This document shows, in pieces, positions 22,299 to 33,500 of a stretch of 64,000 nucleotides of DNA (position 1 is the first letter of the stretch; each line of letters opens with the position of its first letter). The notes beneath the pieces are model-generated. The model searched no databases. It saw only the letters and a program-made list of their open reading frames with translations, and was not told the DNA's origin. Source of the DNA: Narthecium ossifragum (lineage: Eukaryota; Streptophyta; Magnoliopsida; Dioscoreales; Nartheciaceae). Both the position numbers and the translations under genes were made by a program. Where the stretch lies: the NCBI GenBank assembly GCA_963920575.1, contig OY986973.1, positions 2,372,041-2,436,040 on the forward strand, written 5' to 3'.

Positions 22299-24307
22299 TC
22301 ATAAGGGAAGCAATCTCTTGTGCTTGAAATATAACAAGAAGCAGAGATATATAACTCCACAAGACACACTGGATATAATTAGCACCAAGCTGAAATTGGA
22401 TGGCTGGTTAAACACGGAGTCCTCAAAATTCATACCAAAAACACCCGTCACAACTGCAAACATCGTCGCAACAAATGTGGCCGCCGTGAGCAACAACTCA
22501 AACTGGATCAACTGGTTTCGAACATTGTCCTGTTTAAACCACATTCAGAAATGTTGAATATACTTTGATACAAATATGGATTAAATGTACCACCAATCGA
22601 TACTTACTAGTTTGATATTGATGAAATCCTCAGTATCATCAATGTACTCCTTAAGCTGTGAAACCATCAACACAAAAACTAAACTTGTAGATGGTAAATC
22701 AAAGATTAATCATTGAAATTATATTCTAACAGGTGTGAATATATCTGAAAAAGATAGTGAGTCCTTACAGATAGTAATTTGCTTAGAGTGTTATCAATGA
22801 CAACAAAGTATGCCTCAAGCAACATCTCCAATTCTTCGACATGCCTGATACTGCTAGACGAACACCTGGAACTCCCATTTTTGCTCGAGCTCATTATAGC
22901 GCTGTCTGCGGCTTTTTCAGGCCTTTCATTACTAAAACCGGTAGGAGAGACAGGTGCAGATCTTGAAACCCAGTTAGCAGCCGAAAGACTGCTCACGTAT
23001 CCATTATTAAACAGATATGTTTCGCTTCTCTCATTTTTCTCAGTTAGATACATCTCAGCCATGTCTCCATCATCATCCATCAGTTGTTCTATTTCGTCGC
23101 GGACCTGGAATTTAATGGTTTAAAAGCAGAAGCAGAAAAAGGAGTCTGAAATCTGAATCAGATGATGCAGCTCTGTGCTTTTTGCTTATTGTTATTGTTC
23201 TTGAAACATATCCTACAAAAGAAGCCTGTACCTTCTGAACCTTGTGAGTCAAAGAAAGAAGATGGCTTTTGAGCCCACGCACATGCTCCAGGTTAAGAGT
23301 GCTAATGGAATATGCAAGCTCCTCCAGTACAGGATATACCTCAATTTCCAATTGTGTTACCTGTTTGAACAGTAAATAGGAGCATAAGACAAGAAACCCA
23401 CATACATTATTGGAAATATATATTAGTAGCAAGACAAAGGCCTATATTGAATTCTGTAACATTTTGTAAAAGCCGATGAGCTCGCGTATGCTACACAATT
23501 ATTGTCCAAATTTAGCCAACAAACTCCTCTTTCATCAAATCTAGACACAAAAGAGATGTCCCATAAGAAGTCACAAAGGTAAAAGATATGTTCATACAAG
23601 ATAACACACAAACCTGAGCATCAAGTGATGTAGAAGCCAATTCCAGAGCAAGCTCTAGTGCCTTGAATTCGAAAGGTAGATCATCTTGAATCAAAAGCAT
23701 GCAATGTAAGCATCTCAAAATAACTTGTATGACTACTTTTCGCCCAATTGATCACATTTTATGCTTATAATCAGGTCGAAAAATTAAAAGCTATAGTTTT
23801 TATAGCACCGTAGAAATTAAAATCTATAATTTCACAGTAATCTAAGAACAAAAACGGATATTTAGCTGTACCGTTTTGATCTTTCGTCATCTGAAGTCGT
23901 TGGCATAATGCTGATTCATATTGCAGCACACAACTGTCCAAAGAGTTCATCAGAAGAACCTCATCTGCCATGATTATACACCTGATTTGTTCAAGACTGA
24001 CAACTATGGCCTTCTCTCTGCCAAGTATGGTGGAAGGATAAACAAACAGAGGATCCAAGAGCCTCAGATCTCTTGCCGGTAATCCAGAACGCTTCATCAG
24101 AGCATTCTTATCAAGAACTGTGGCATCTGATCTCCCGCTCCGATCGATCTGAATCCATGACCGACTGCTCTGACCTCTTTTCTTGAATGTTGTGGAACTG
24201 AATCCCTGAAACAGAGGAGTCCTGAATCCATCTAGTTTAGCACCTTCTTGAAGCGAGGCAGGTCTTGGAAGAGTAGATTGGTGAAGAGATGAGAGCCGAT
24301 CTTTCAT
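22299..24307 (-). CDS. MRS2/MGT-type (CorA family) magnesium transporter
   Basis: Six exons on the minus strand: 24307-23872, 23684-23614, 23360-23232, 23104-22769, 22655-22608 and 22529-22299. All are GT-AG with matching phases, giving 416 aa, the usual size. The defining GMN motif is at ~372-374 at the end of the first membrane helix (LLTAATFVATMFAVVTGVF). A second helix (SLVLIISSVSCGVIYLCFLL) follows, then a basic tail. The long N-terminal part is helical and acidic (EVYPVLEELAYSIST, LMDDDGDMAEMYL), forming the cytosolic or matrix funnel. The start MKDRLSSLHQ is the first ATG after a 3' splice site. Plant family members conduct Mg2+ across plasma, plastid or mitochondrial membranes; which one applies here cannot be read from the sequence. 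Confidence 0.94.
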
Positions 24308-25770
24308 TTGACCTGTTAATATCCAAGAAACAAGTCAAGATAGATCCTACACTTAAATGATGCACGAGAGTTTCTTTGCGTTCTTGCTTCATTGAGAAGC
24401 ATCTTGATGAAGGAAGGCATGGTTTGAAGCGATTTATATAAGTACATTGGTCTCTCTCAAGGTGTGATCTTTTTTTTTTTTTTTTTGAGTTCCAAGATCA
24501 AAATATCAAGATGGGTCATATGAATTGAAAACCTTAGCAAGTTCTAGGGTTAGCATGACCGCTGAAATGTTGAGTATGGGCCTTGATTTCTTGTCGAATA
24601 AGGTAATCTATAACATCTAAACATCATCTCAATTGTCTCTCGAAATCAGTATGTAGAGCTATTGAATCTAAATCCAGAAACTAGAAATCATGTATCTGAT
24701 TCAACCAAGAAGGGGCAAAGAATCCATGGTTCATCTTTCCAGAAAAGGTATTCACTTTAAGCCATCTAAACTCAACAGCACAAAACCCATTAAAGAATTC
24801 GACTTACCTCCTCAACTTGATCGTGTGTAGGCAATCAACCTTCACAAAAGAAGCGCAAAAAGAAATCAGCGACCAATGAAATAGAAAGAAGATGAGGATG
24901 GCGGTGGAATGATCTCCAAGTATATTAGAACAAGCTATGATTAAGATAGTTAAATCAGGAAAGGGATGACTCCAACCTTGATAGTGATTGGTTTCATCCA
25001 CTATAAAAACAGAGGGGTAAAGCACATAATTGGCAGCTGATGAACAAGAAATCCTGAGTGAGAATCTAAAAGAATATTCAGATGAAAAAAGAAGCCAATG
25101 ATGTTGCCTTCTTCTGATTGGTAGGAGAAAACAAGAATGACATGGCCCAACATGTGATGTGTTACTTTCCATTAATTATCTCAGGGAATCATTGAAGTGG
25201 TGTCAGGATCTGTCATTCTTGTCTATTGATTTCTTGTTTCTTTTGGTCTTGGATTATGAATTTATTCTACAGAAATAAAATAAGAAAGTAGGCTTATTGA
25301 TCTGCAGAACCAGTGTGAGCTATAATCTGGAAACTTGTTAAAGAAAGAAACTTTAGTCTGCAATTTGGCATCCCTGTTTTAGTTTTATGCATACAGATAC
25401 ATAGTTTTGCTTTTCAAGGAATCTTTCAACTTACAGGATCACATATCCAAACTATGCAGAAGTTTTAACATTAAGGCACCTGCTCTACTTTAAAGGAATG
25501 TAAGAAGGAAAGAGGAAAAAGAAAAGAAGTGCACATTGACAATCTCATCAAGATTAGAGGCATTCCACACAACTTGGATTTTTTGTTTTAATACATCTCT
25601 CAGGCTAGAAAAAGTCTGATGATTATACATGCCAAAGACAGCAAAAGGAACATCTTTATTACATTGCTGAGAGCCCTATACATCATAAAAACAGGTTAAC
25701 CTAAATAGACGGTTGAAGGTGAGAGCATACACGAAAAGAGAAGAGCTTGCTAGTATTTTAATTAGAAAGA
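24308..25770 (-). promoter_or_regulatory. Leader intron, leader exon and promoter of the Mg transporter
   Basis: A donor (GAG|GTAAGTC, exon edge 24808) and an acceptor just before the start codon (near 24313) delimit a ~500-bp leader intron that includes a T run (24471-24487). The leader exon lies right of 24808. No further gene is seen to 25770; the right part is the 3' flank of EXO70. Confidence 0.5.
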
Positions 25771-27585
25771 TCAATGCAATAACTTTGGTAGCCCCTCGAA
25801 GAGATCCAATAAGTACTTCTCTAGATCGTCTTCGCTGTACTTGATGCACCTCTCCCGGTTTCTCATACCATCCAAATAGCTTGCATACCTCCCCATGAAT
25901 ATCTGATATGCTTGCAGCACCTTAAGTGATATGGAGATTCTCATTTTTTCTCGGAGCTCAATATCAGCGATTAGCCATGCTGTCTGGGCTTTATAGACCT
26001 CTTCAAATGCAAGGTTGAAACTTCGATACCTTTCCCTCAGAATTGTCTTTGATGGGGTTTTAGAACCTGGGCTGCAAAGCCCCTCGGATTTCAAGAAAGA
26101 AATGACTGAATTCCATGCAGCCCTCTCATAGCGCATTGAATGCTTCTGGAACTTCCTTTCGTGCTCTCGGATCCAGTCTTCTTCAAGGAATTTCTGAAGG
26201 CCAGAATCCTTAACTTTATGAACCATGTAAAATACGTTATTCATCATAAAGAAATTTTGCAGGGCACAATCATTGTACAACAGGGATCGGTCATTAAGGC
26301 TGGATTCAAGGATGGAGGTCATAGACTGGAGATGCCAAACTAGCGGGGAGGAATCGGATGAAGAGTGCCTCTCGCCATCATCTTCCAAGGAGGAACACGA
26401 TTCTTCACTGTCTTGACCCTTGAGAAGCAAATTAAGGGTCTCACTATAATCAGTAAGTGCTCTTATATAGTTCATGACATACTTTGTAAGCGGATGAACT
26501 CCTCCTCCAGGAAAGGCTGTGGCCGCTTTGTTGGTTCTAATAGCTTTCTTGAACTGCAAGAAGGTATACATTGCAGACTCACCCAGTCTCATCAGAACCT
26601 CATGATATTCAGTTAAGATGGCAGAGCCTTTTGGGAAGAGAGATTCTATGTGAACAAGAAGGTTATTCAACACTTCATACATATCCAATATTCGAAACAA
26701 TCTTTCTACCTTGGGACATTCGATTGCTATGGCTTCGCCAAACCTTAGGAGTTGCAGAATTGAACTCTTTGTGGATTCAACAAAGCAATGTTCAGCAACT
26801 GAAATGGGGGAGCTTCCAAAAATGAGGTCACAGAGACGCTTTTCACTAGCAAGGTAAACTCGTATAAACAGATTCATTGCTCTGTTCCACTTCTTAATCA
26901 TGGAATTCAAGACACTCCAATCCAAATGCAACACTTCCTCAATGCTTAGCTTCTCCAATCCGAAAGCAGATAGGCAATCATCTAATGCATGTTTTCGAAC
27001 ACTGATGTAAGCCTGGAAACATTCCATGTCATAGTTGGACAAGAGCATCATATCGGAAATGCATTGCAAATTGGGAATCATGGAAGGATCGATCAAATTG
27101 ATAACAAACATTTCTGAAACTTTACTAATTGCAGCCTGAGATCTGCTTTCAACTAGCTCTAAGTTGAAGGAATTGCCTGAGCAATCCTCCATAATGTCCT
27201 CTTCTAAGGAAGGAAAAGACATGTCCTCAGGCTCCACATTTTGCCGATACTCAACAAGAAGGTGGACAAACTCATCCTCAAGCCTTGCCATTGTCATCTG
27301 AAGAATGCTATGGGCCAGGCTTAAAAGTTCATTCTTTTTGAGCTCTTCATTGTCGAAATCCATCCTCTCCAAGGTCTCAGCGAGTTGTTGGACTTCATTC
27401 ACAGCCAGTAGAAAATCCGAAGCTTCCTGTGGATCACGATCCCATATCATCGACTCATCAGACTCCCAACTGAGAACCTTCTCACGCAAGTCATCAAGCT
27501 GCTCTTGAAAATCCCTGAGCCTAGCTTTTTCTGGTAGCGTCATATTGGAATAAGGGGCAACGAGATCTGAACACATATAAACCAT
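25771..27585 (-). CDS. EXO70 exocyst subunit
   Basis: One long exon encoding 604 aa from MVYMCSDLVAPYSN. An acceptor (CCTTGCAG|GATACC) sits 24 bases upstream of this ATG, so the 5' leader is spliced and this is the first ATG of the exon. The C-terminal two thirds is the all-helical Exo70 domain: AISKVSEMFVINLIDPSM, YISVRKHALDDCLSAFGLEK, CPKVERLFRILDMYEVLNNL, VHPLTKYVMNYIRALTDYSE, FFMMNNVFYMVHKVKDSGL, and the tail YLLDLFEGLPKLL. EXO70 binds phosphoinositides and tethers secretory vesicles at the plasma membrane. I do not assign a subclade. The N-terminus is acidic (LSWESDESMIWDRDPQEASD), as in divergent plant EXO70s. No lesions. Confidence 0.93.
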   Translation of the reverse strand: MVYMCSDLVAPYSNMTLPEKARLRDFQEQLDDLREKVLSWESDESMIWDRDPQEASDFLLAVNEVQQLAETLERMDFDNEELKKNELLSLAHSILQMTMARLEDEFVHLLVEYRQNVEPEDMSFPSLEEDIMEDCSGNSFNLELVESRSQAAISKVSEMFVINLIDPSMIPNLQCISDMMLLSNYDMECFQAYISVRKHALDDCLSAFGLEKLSIEEVLHLDWSVLNSMIKKWNRAMNLFIRVYLASEKRLCDLIFGSSPISVAEHCFVESTKSSILQLLRFGEAIAIECPKVERLFRILDMYEVLNNLLVHIESLFPKGSAILTEYHEVLMRLGESAMYTFLQFKKAIRTNKAATAFPGGGVHPLTKYVMNYIRALTDYSETLNLLLKGQDSEESCSSLEDDGERHSSSDSSPLVWHLQSMTSILESSLNDRSLLYNDCALQNFFMMNNVFYMVHKVKDSGLQKFLEEDWIREHERKFQKHSMRYERAAWNSVISFLKSEGLCSPGSKTPSKTILRERYRSFNLAFEEVYKAQTAWLIADIELREKMRISISLKVLQAYQIFMGRYASYLDGMRNRERCIKYSEDDLEKYLLDLFEGLPKLLH

Positions 27586-29125
27586 AACACTAGCAAGACT
27601 CCTGGTATCCTGCAAGGATTTTAAATCCACTTATGAAACTGTTAAAGGTGGGCAGTTTGGCATAGCTCCCTAAACAATATGAGGAACCCACAAATCTGAG
27701 GAGTGCCGACCCCTTAAAATCAATATTATCTTTCAGATCATTGGTATAAAACAAGACTAAGGCCAGTGAAAACAAATCTAACGCTGCAACAGCAATACAA
27801 GCAAAAGAAAACAAGTGGATCAACACCAAGTTGAGGGAAAAAACACGAGTTGGTTTATATATTAAGAACCTCAACACATAATCATCCAGAAATTCCTGGA
27901 ATTTCTAGTCATGTTTTACAAACTAAACTCGTAAAGGGAACCAAAGAGAAGGAATTAAGTACAAGAAAATAACAATAATATCAACAGCAAATGGATGTAT
28001 ATAAGCTAAAGATGTGTAAATCTAAAGCATGCAAGTAACATTCTATACTTAAAACAATAGGTTTTGGCTAACTGCAGACAAGAATATCTACCTCTGCTTG
28101 TTTTCCTAAAAATTCAACATAGTAATTTTTCCAATTAGAATGGATTCCTAAAAGAAAAAAGAACGAACCTATACAAGTTGGGAAATCTCTGGGCCAAATC
28201 ACTACCACGGTACCAATAAAAAGATCATTTTTTGGTCAAAAATAAGCTTAGTGGCATCCAAAACCAAATCCCAGCTCAGGAAAAACTTCCAATGCATTGA
28301 TAGATCAGGAAAAAAGCACTCACAAAGATGATTAACAAATAGGTAAAACAGAAGCACCCAAAACGAGAGTCGCCTCTCCACCAAACCCCAGTTCTAGGGT
28401 TTCAGAACAATATGGAATCGAGCTCCAAGCCTCCAAGCACTACAGTTAATCTGATAGCCCACCAAATTCGATGTGCTTTATAACCAAAAAAGCTCCCCTT
28501 TTTCACGTTAAAAGGGAAATCTAACTATCAATAGTCAACAAGCATCAGCGTGAGACAACTAGATTTAATAAAAAACAGCAAGGCGATGATAAGGATTCGA
28601 GAAAGATCAAGGAAACCACGGGAGGCCTAAACACTCAACACATTTAGATTAAAAAACTCTTCGAGAAACCACTCCAAGACAAGACGGAGGAGTTCCAAAG
28701 GGATTCATCCAGTGGAAACCCTTCCGAGAGAAGGCGCAGCGAAGCTTCGCCTATCGCTTTCGCGGGCTTACAAGTTACAACGTCCCGCCTCAATCTCTAG
28801 TAAGTGGTTAGAAAGTACGTAATCTCTATCCAACGGTCGAATTTTCTTAGCAGTTTTGGATTACACGTTATCAGATCCGGGTCTGGATCCGGATCCGGAT
28901 CCGATGGACTTGCTCAACTGCCAGTCAGTTGACTACTATGAATGAAGAAGTGAAAGTATAACAGGGATCATACGAAACCAAGATTTTTGATCATTTCAGC
29001 ACAACATTGAAATAAGATCAATAATTCTGTGCAAAACAACGAAAGCGGCCCAAAAGCTTCGACGCCCTGGAGATGGTTATATCGACGATTTAGAGGAACA
29101 CAATGTATTCACTGAGCCATTTTTT
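27586..29125 (-). other. EXO70 leader/promoter and spacer
   Basis: No coding sequence recognised. The EXO70 leader exon probably lies near 28680-28790, close to a GC-richer patch. A GGATCC/GATCCG hexamer cluster occurs at about 28876-28905. The left edge of this stretch is the ~1-kb leader intron. Confidence 0.4.
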
Positions 29126-29646
29126 TCACTCTAGTTGGACTTGGTACCACTGCACCGATCCAACTTCACCATCGATCTCGAGCTCGCAGGCAGACTTCAA
29201 TAGGTGAGAGACGGCATCATCAATGGTCTTGAATCTGGCAAGATCAGGTGGCAAGTCATTTCCGGGCCAGTTTTCTAGCCAACCTTTCAATCTGATCCTC
29301 AGCACTTCCTCTGAAACAAATTCTTCACTTTTTCCTGGCTCCATCAGCACATATGTGTCTGATTGGAGATCTGCTCTTCTTCTCCTAACTGCAGAAACCT
29401 ATGCATGTTCTCTCAATAATCAGCACTGTTTACAAACTTTCTTTTAATTTACTGAGACAATGCAAACAAAATTTAGAAGAAGAAAATGCAAGAGTAGAAT
29501 CAAACTGCACACCTTTACATCACAGTTTTTACGCCCCGACGGTGGTGACAACTCCAACTTAGCAAAAATGAAGGCATTGCTAGCTCTGTACAATTTTACT
29601 TGTCTATATGATTGATTCTGCCTAAAGAAGCTTAGTATTTGATTGC
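29126..29646 (-). CDS. Conserved-looking protein of unknown function, C-terminal exons
   Basis: Two exons on the minus strand are supported. One lies at about 29646-29513 (SYRQVKLYRASNAFIFAKLE ... GRKNCDVK). It joins in phase to 29398-29126 through an acceptor GCATAG|GTTTCTGC, giving VSAVRRRRADLQSDTYVLME and, at the end, ARFKTIDDAVSHLLKSACEL, then EIDGEVGSVQWYQVQLE and stop. The composition and clean splicing look like a real protein, and I have the impression of a conserved plant family, but I cannot name it. The acceptor at 29646 leaves phase 1. An upstream open exon (29838-29737, DELMMVHNKAPCTICMLVKL) ends in phase 0 and does not join properly, so the 5' part is unresolved, or the gene is decaying. 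Confidence 0.45.
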
Positions 29647-31513
29647 CTGGAAAGATGAGAAAGAAAAGTATGTGAGTCTCCAGAAGCAACTGAAACAGAA
29701 ATGAAAGATACTAGATAGAGATTTGAAACATCCAACTTGTTTGTTTTTCTCGGACTGGATGTCAGCAACACATGCACATAGTTTCACTAGCATGCATATC
29801 GTGCAAGGTGCTTTGTTGTGAACCATCATAAGTTCATCCTGTAATTGAAAGTCCATGAAGCTTCATTCTGAGAGATTACAATATACCCTAGCTTCCGATC
29901 CTCCATTGGTACCGCGTAAGCATAGAATTTAAACGACAGGTGATTCTATTTCAAGGCCAAACAATGTTGTGAGAAGATGGATATCCTACCTAGCTACTTC
30001 TATTTCAAGTTATACATGTTGTACAACACATATTTAATGAATGGTTCTCAAAGTTGGGAGAAGGATAACCTGACAACAGTTAGGAGTTTGATTCGTTCTG
30101 TTAATATGAACACGACTAACGATATGTTAAAACTCAGTTCCATTTTGAGCAATGCAACACATCCTTTTCCCATATCTTTGATCAAATCTCTTTATCAATT
30201 TCTTCATTGTCCATCATATCTTTGACAACCAACTCAACAGAGAGAGCCGAGCCATCGAGTGATACAGCTCGAGTCATTGAATAAATCTCACAATTGCTTA
30301 GTTCATGATGCCTAAATTCTGTACCTAAAAAACACTCTGGCAAAAGAATACGGGCACATCTCATTGTTCCTCGTCTAGTTTTGCACCCTCAGATGAGCCA
30401 CACTTCAATTACAAAATACAAATAACCTAAAACCCTCAAATGAAAGTTCTCCAAAGCACACAAAACCTTCCAAAATCACAAATATTTCATCCAAAAGCAA
30501 CTAATGCCTCTTTCTTATCATAGATTTTCTTGGGAATAGGCTCAAACAACCATAATAGAACACGAATCAAAATTCTAACTTTGGGGAGACAATAACCCCA
30601 TTGGAGATTACAGTGACATTTTTTCAAATAAATAACATGCAACAATTCATCCTTTCCATGACAATAATCCTACCAGAACTTTTTATAACTTTTGATGGTT
30701 GATAAGATGCATACCTTGAAAACTATGAGCTCTAATAGAAAAACAATGCGTCAATAGAGTTCCTTCCATCCAAATGCCTTCTTCTAGTTATACTTTAGAA
30801 TAATGTTCATTTTAGAGTTTATACCCGCCTTTTGTTAGGTGGCCAATGGCCACGAAAGGCCTTGGCCCCGGGATAGCGTTCCAAAAGTTTTCATTCCAAA
30901 AATACCACTGTTTTTTATCCATCTTCTGCCCCTCATTAACTTAAGTGACGCAAATGCCCCTTCGAGATCGAAACTTTATTTCCCAATTTCATTCCCCAAA
31001 TGCCCCTCCTCCCATCGACCACTCTCGCCGGCTCGCTTCTCCGATCGGATCGCTTCAAGCTTCACCGGAATCCGATGGTTTTGATGGTAAATACTCGATT
31101 CATCACTTGGAGTTTGATCACTAGATAGAAACTGTGAATTTTTTTAAAATTTCCTCAGTGCCGGATCTAATTATGCAAGAGAATTTAGGTCGGGAAGGGC
31201 CGACACGTGATTGATTCGCTATGATTGTTTCCGATTCTAGGGTTTTGGAGCGTAGTTCGGGCTTCCGTTGGCTAGTTCTCGACTTACCGTCTTTTACTTT
31301 GATTCATGGCCCATGAATCCGAACTTCCCCGCCTTTTTGATGATCTTTGCAACTTGTGCACGCTTTGAACTAATTTAGCTGCTAAGACGCAAAATCGGAA
31401 ATCTTTAACATAATCCGTTCGCATCCTGGGGTTCGTAGTCTATAGAATCGCTGTTTGTGTTGGTAGTTTGGTTTCTCGTCACAAAGTTTAGTTTTTGATG
31501 ATATAATCTGAGA
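29647..31513. other. Unresolved 5' part of the unknown gene, then upstream region of the MULE-derived gene
   Basis: On the minus strand, frames at 29838-29737 and 30364-30182 (MRCARILLPECFLGTEFRHH..., VSLDGSALSVELVVKDMM) look mildly coding but cannot be joined by consensus splice sites. From about 30960 the plus strand is a leader-like exon ending GATG|GTAAATAC (near 31086). An intron of ~420 bases follows, just before the ATG at 31514. Nothing else is recognised. Confidence 0.35.
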
Positions 31514-33500
31514 ATGTTGGGAGAGAAGGTTAAGCTGCTATGCAGCTTTGGTGGGGGCTTTGTGAATCAGCAAGGGAAGGCCTTCTATGTGGGTGGTAAG
31601 ACACGTCTGGTCTCGATCGAACGCTCGGTGAGCTTCCGATCACTTCTCCTGAAGATGTCAGAGCTTTGCGACGCGGATCCGAGCGCTGTTGATGTGAGGT
31701 TCCAGCTCACAGATGGCAGCCTTGACTCCAGGCTTGTGTCCGTAGAGAGTGATGATGATGTGAGAAACATGATGGAGGAGTTTGATCACAATCAAAAGAT
31801 TCCGATCTTTCTTTTCACGGACAAAACTCAAAATTCTGACGATGAGCTGGAAGGGAACATTGCCGCCACCGCTGATGACAATGTGACCCTCATCGAGGAT
31901 CCTGCTCTAGAAACTGGAAGGTATTGCTTTTTCTGGATAACAGCGATCATTACTTGATAAATCATCTTTTGCGGCACCTGTGATGCTGCTGATACCTGCA
32001 ACTCAGAGAATTTACAATTATTGTAGTTCATGCTGTATACATTAAATCATCATTGAAAGATGGTTAAACTACAAAATTAAACTAACAGGATGTGCACAAC
32101 AATGCAGAGAGAAGGAGGTAATCACTACAATACCTTTAGAAAGTCCGGGTTGTCCAAACATATGCGCCACAAGTTCTGTAAGAGAATACACGAAAAATCT
32201 ATCCTTTGGCCCAACCATGTCAGGAGATCTGTTCAGGAGAGAATCTCAATCTTTGGTGGTTGGTCAGGAATATGAGGATGTGCAGACGTTTCGAAATGCT
32301 TTGACAAGCGCTGCCATTGCCGCAAATTTTGAGCTGCACATGATCCGGTCAGACCAGCGCCGTGTCACTGCCAGGTAATAGCTGACATTCTAATCAGTTG
32401 TCCAGTTTTTGCATCTCATATGTTGAAAGCTAGCATATTTAGTGACAGCAGGCATACTCTTGTAGATCAATAATATATTGTTCAAGTACTTGTCTGAAAT
32501 CTTGTTACTTATGATGTGAAGATGGTCGCATGTGTTCACAATTTAGCACAGAGGATGACAGAGGATTTAAGGTTTACTTCCTCTAGCTTCAAGTCTATTA
32601 TGCTCTGCTCTGTTCAACTAGCTCTAGGTTCACAACAAAACATTTAATTCATATTATCACACCTCCCATCCATATTATAGGAGCAGAAAAGTTGAGTTTG
32701 GTTTACATTTATAGCTGTATTTAACAAATTTGATGAAATTGTGCAACTGTGGTTGTTTTTGAAGTTATTGATCTATTCCCATTGGAATTTTAAGAAGTTA
32801 GAGTATGTTACATTACTCCATATATTCTTCACCACCGACAAGCATGTGGATTACAAGTTATTATATTTGTTGCCATTATGCAGTGATTTGTTTTTTTGTT
32901 GATTATTATTTAGTGCCAACATTTATCATGCTAGTTTTTCACTTGAAGCTGGTTTTAATCTCTCCGAATGCATTGTGCAGATGTGCAGCAGAAGGGTGTA
33001 TATGGCGTGTGCATGCTTCAAAGCTCCCACATGTTAGCATGTTTAGAATAAGAACCCTAACACCAGAACACACTTGTGATCGTTCGGATGATGCTGGCCA
33101 TCGACAGGCTACTGCAAAATGGATTGCAAATTGCATAAAGGACAAGCTACGGCAGAATCGTAACTATAAGCCTAGAGAAATTCTAAATGACATTCATCGG
33201 GAATATGGTGTGTTGATTACTTATAAGCGTGCTTTCCTCGGTAGGGAGAAGGCATTGGAAGAGCTCCGGACTGAACCGGTGAGGGATGAAGCCCTTGTAG
33301 ATAGCAATTGTGAGCCTTTCTTGGAGTACAGTCACGAAGAAATACAAGCATGGGGTGAGATACATGATCCACCAAGAAAAAAGCGAACTTACAATAGGCC
33401 AAATCAGCCAAAGGAAGTACGGCCTTTGCACTGTACTCGCTGTAATCAGATTGGACATAACAGGAGGACCTGCACTGCGACTGAGCTAGTTCAAGGCTGA
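31514..33500 (+). CDS. MULE-derived protein: PB1 + MuDR DNA-binding domain + zinc knuckle, no transposase core
   Basis: Three exons, 31514-31920, 32108-32374 and 32981-33500, all GT-AG and in phase, giving 397 aa. Residues ~5-100 form a PB1 domain (KVKLLCSFGGGF ... RLVSVESDDDVRNMMEEFD). Residues ~184-258 match the MuDR/MUSTANG DNA-binding domain (VGQEYEDVQTFRNALTSAAI, VTARCAAEGCIWRVHASKL, RIRTLTPEHTC). It then goes directly from the helical ITYKRAFLGREKALEELRTE linker to a C-terminal CX2CX4HX4C zinc knuckle (CTRCNQIGHNRRTC, ~376-389). PB1-bearing MUSTANG-type domesticated transposases are usually much longer, with a DDE core and a SWIM finger between these parts; both are absent. Exon 2 uses the acceptor at 32107, because the one at 32088 gives a stop. 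This is probably a DNA-binding or regulatory protein. Confidence 0.85.

Noticed and set aside
24471..24487. T run as another retroposon tail
   Set aside because: No LINE or SINE end motif beside it and no target duplication seen; it lies in a leader intron.
32089..32275. Reading of MULE-derived gene exon 2 from the acceptor at 32088
   Set aside because: It hits a stop at 32275, whereas the acceptor at 32107 keeps the MuDR domain in frame; the first would give a truncated product only.
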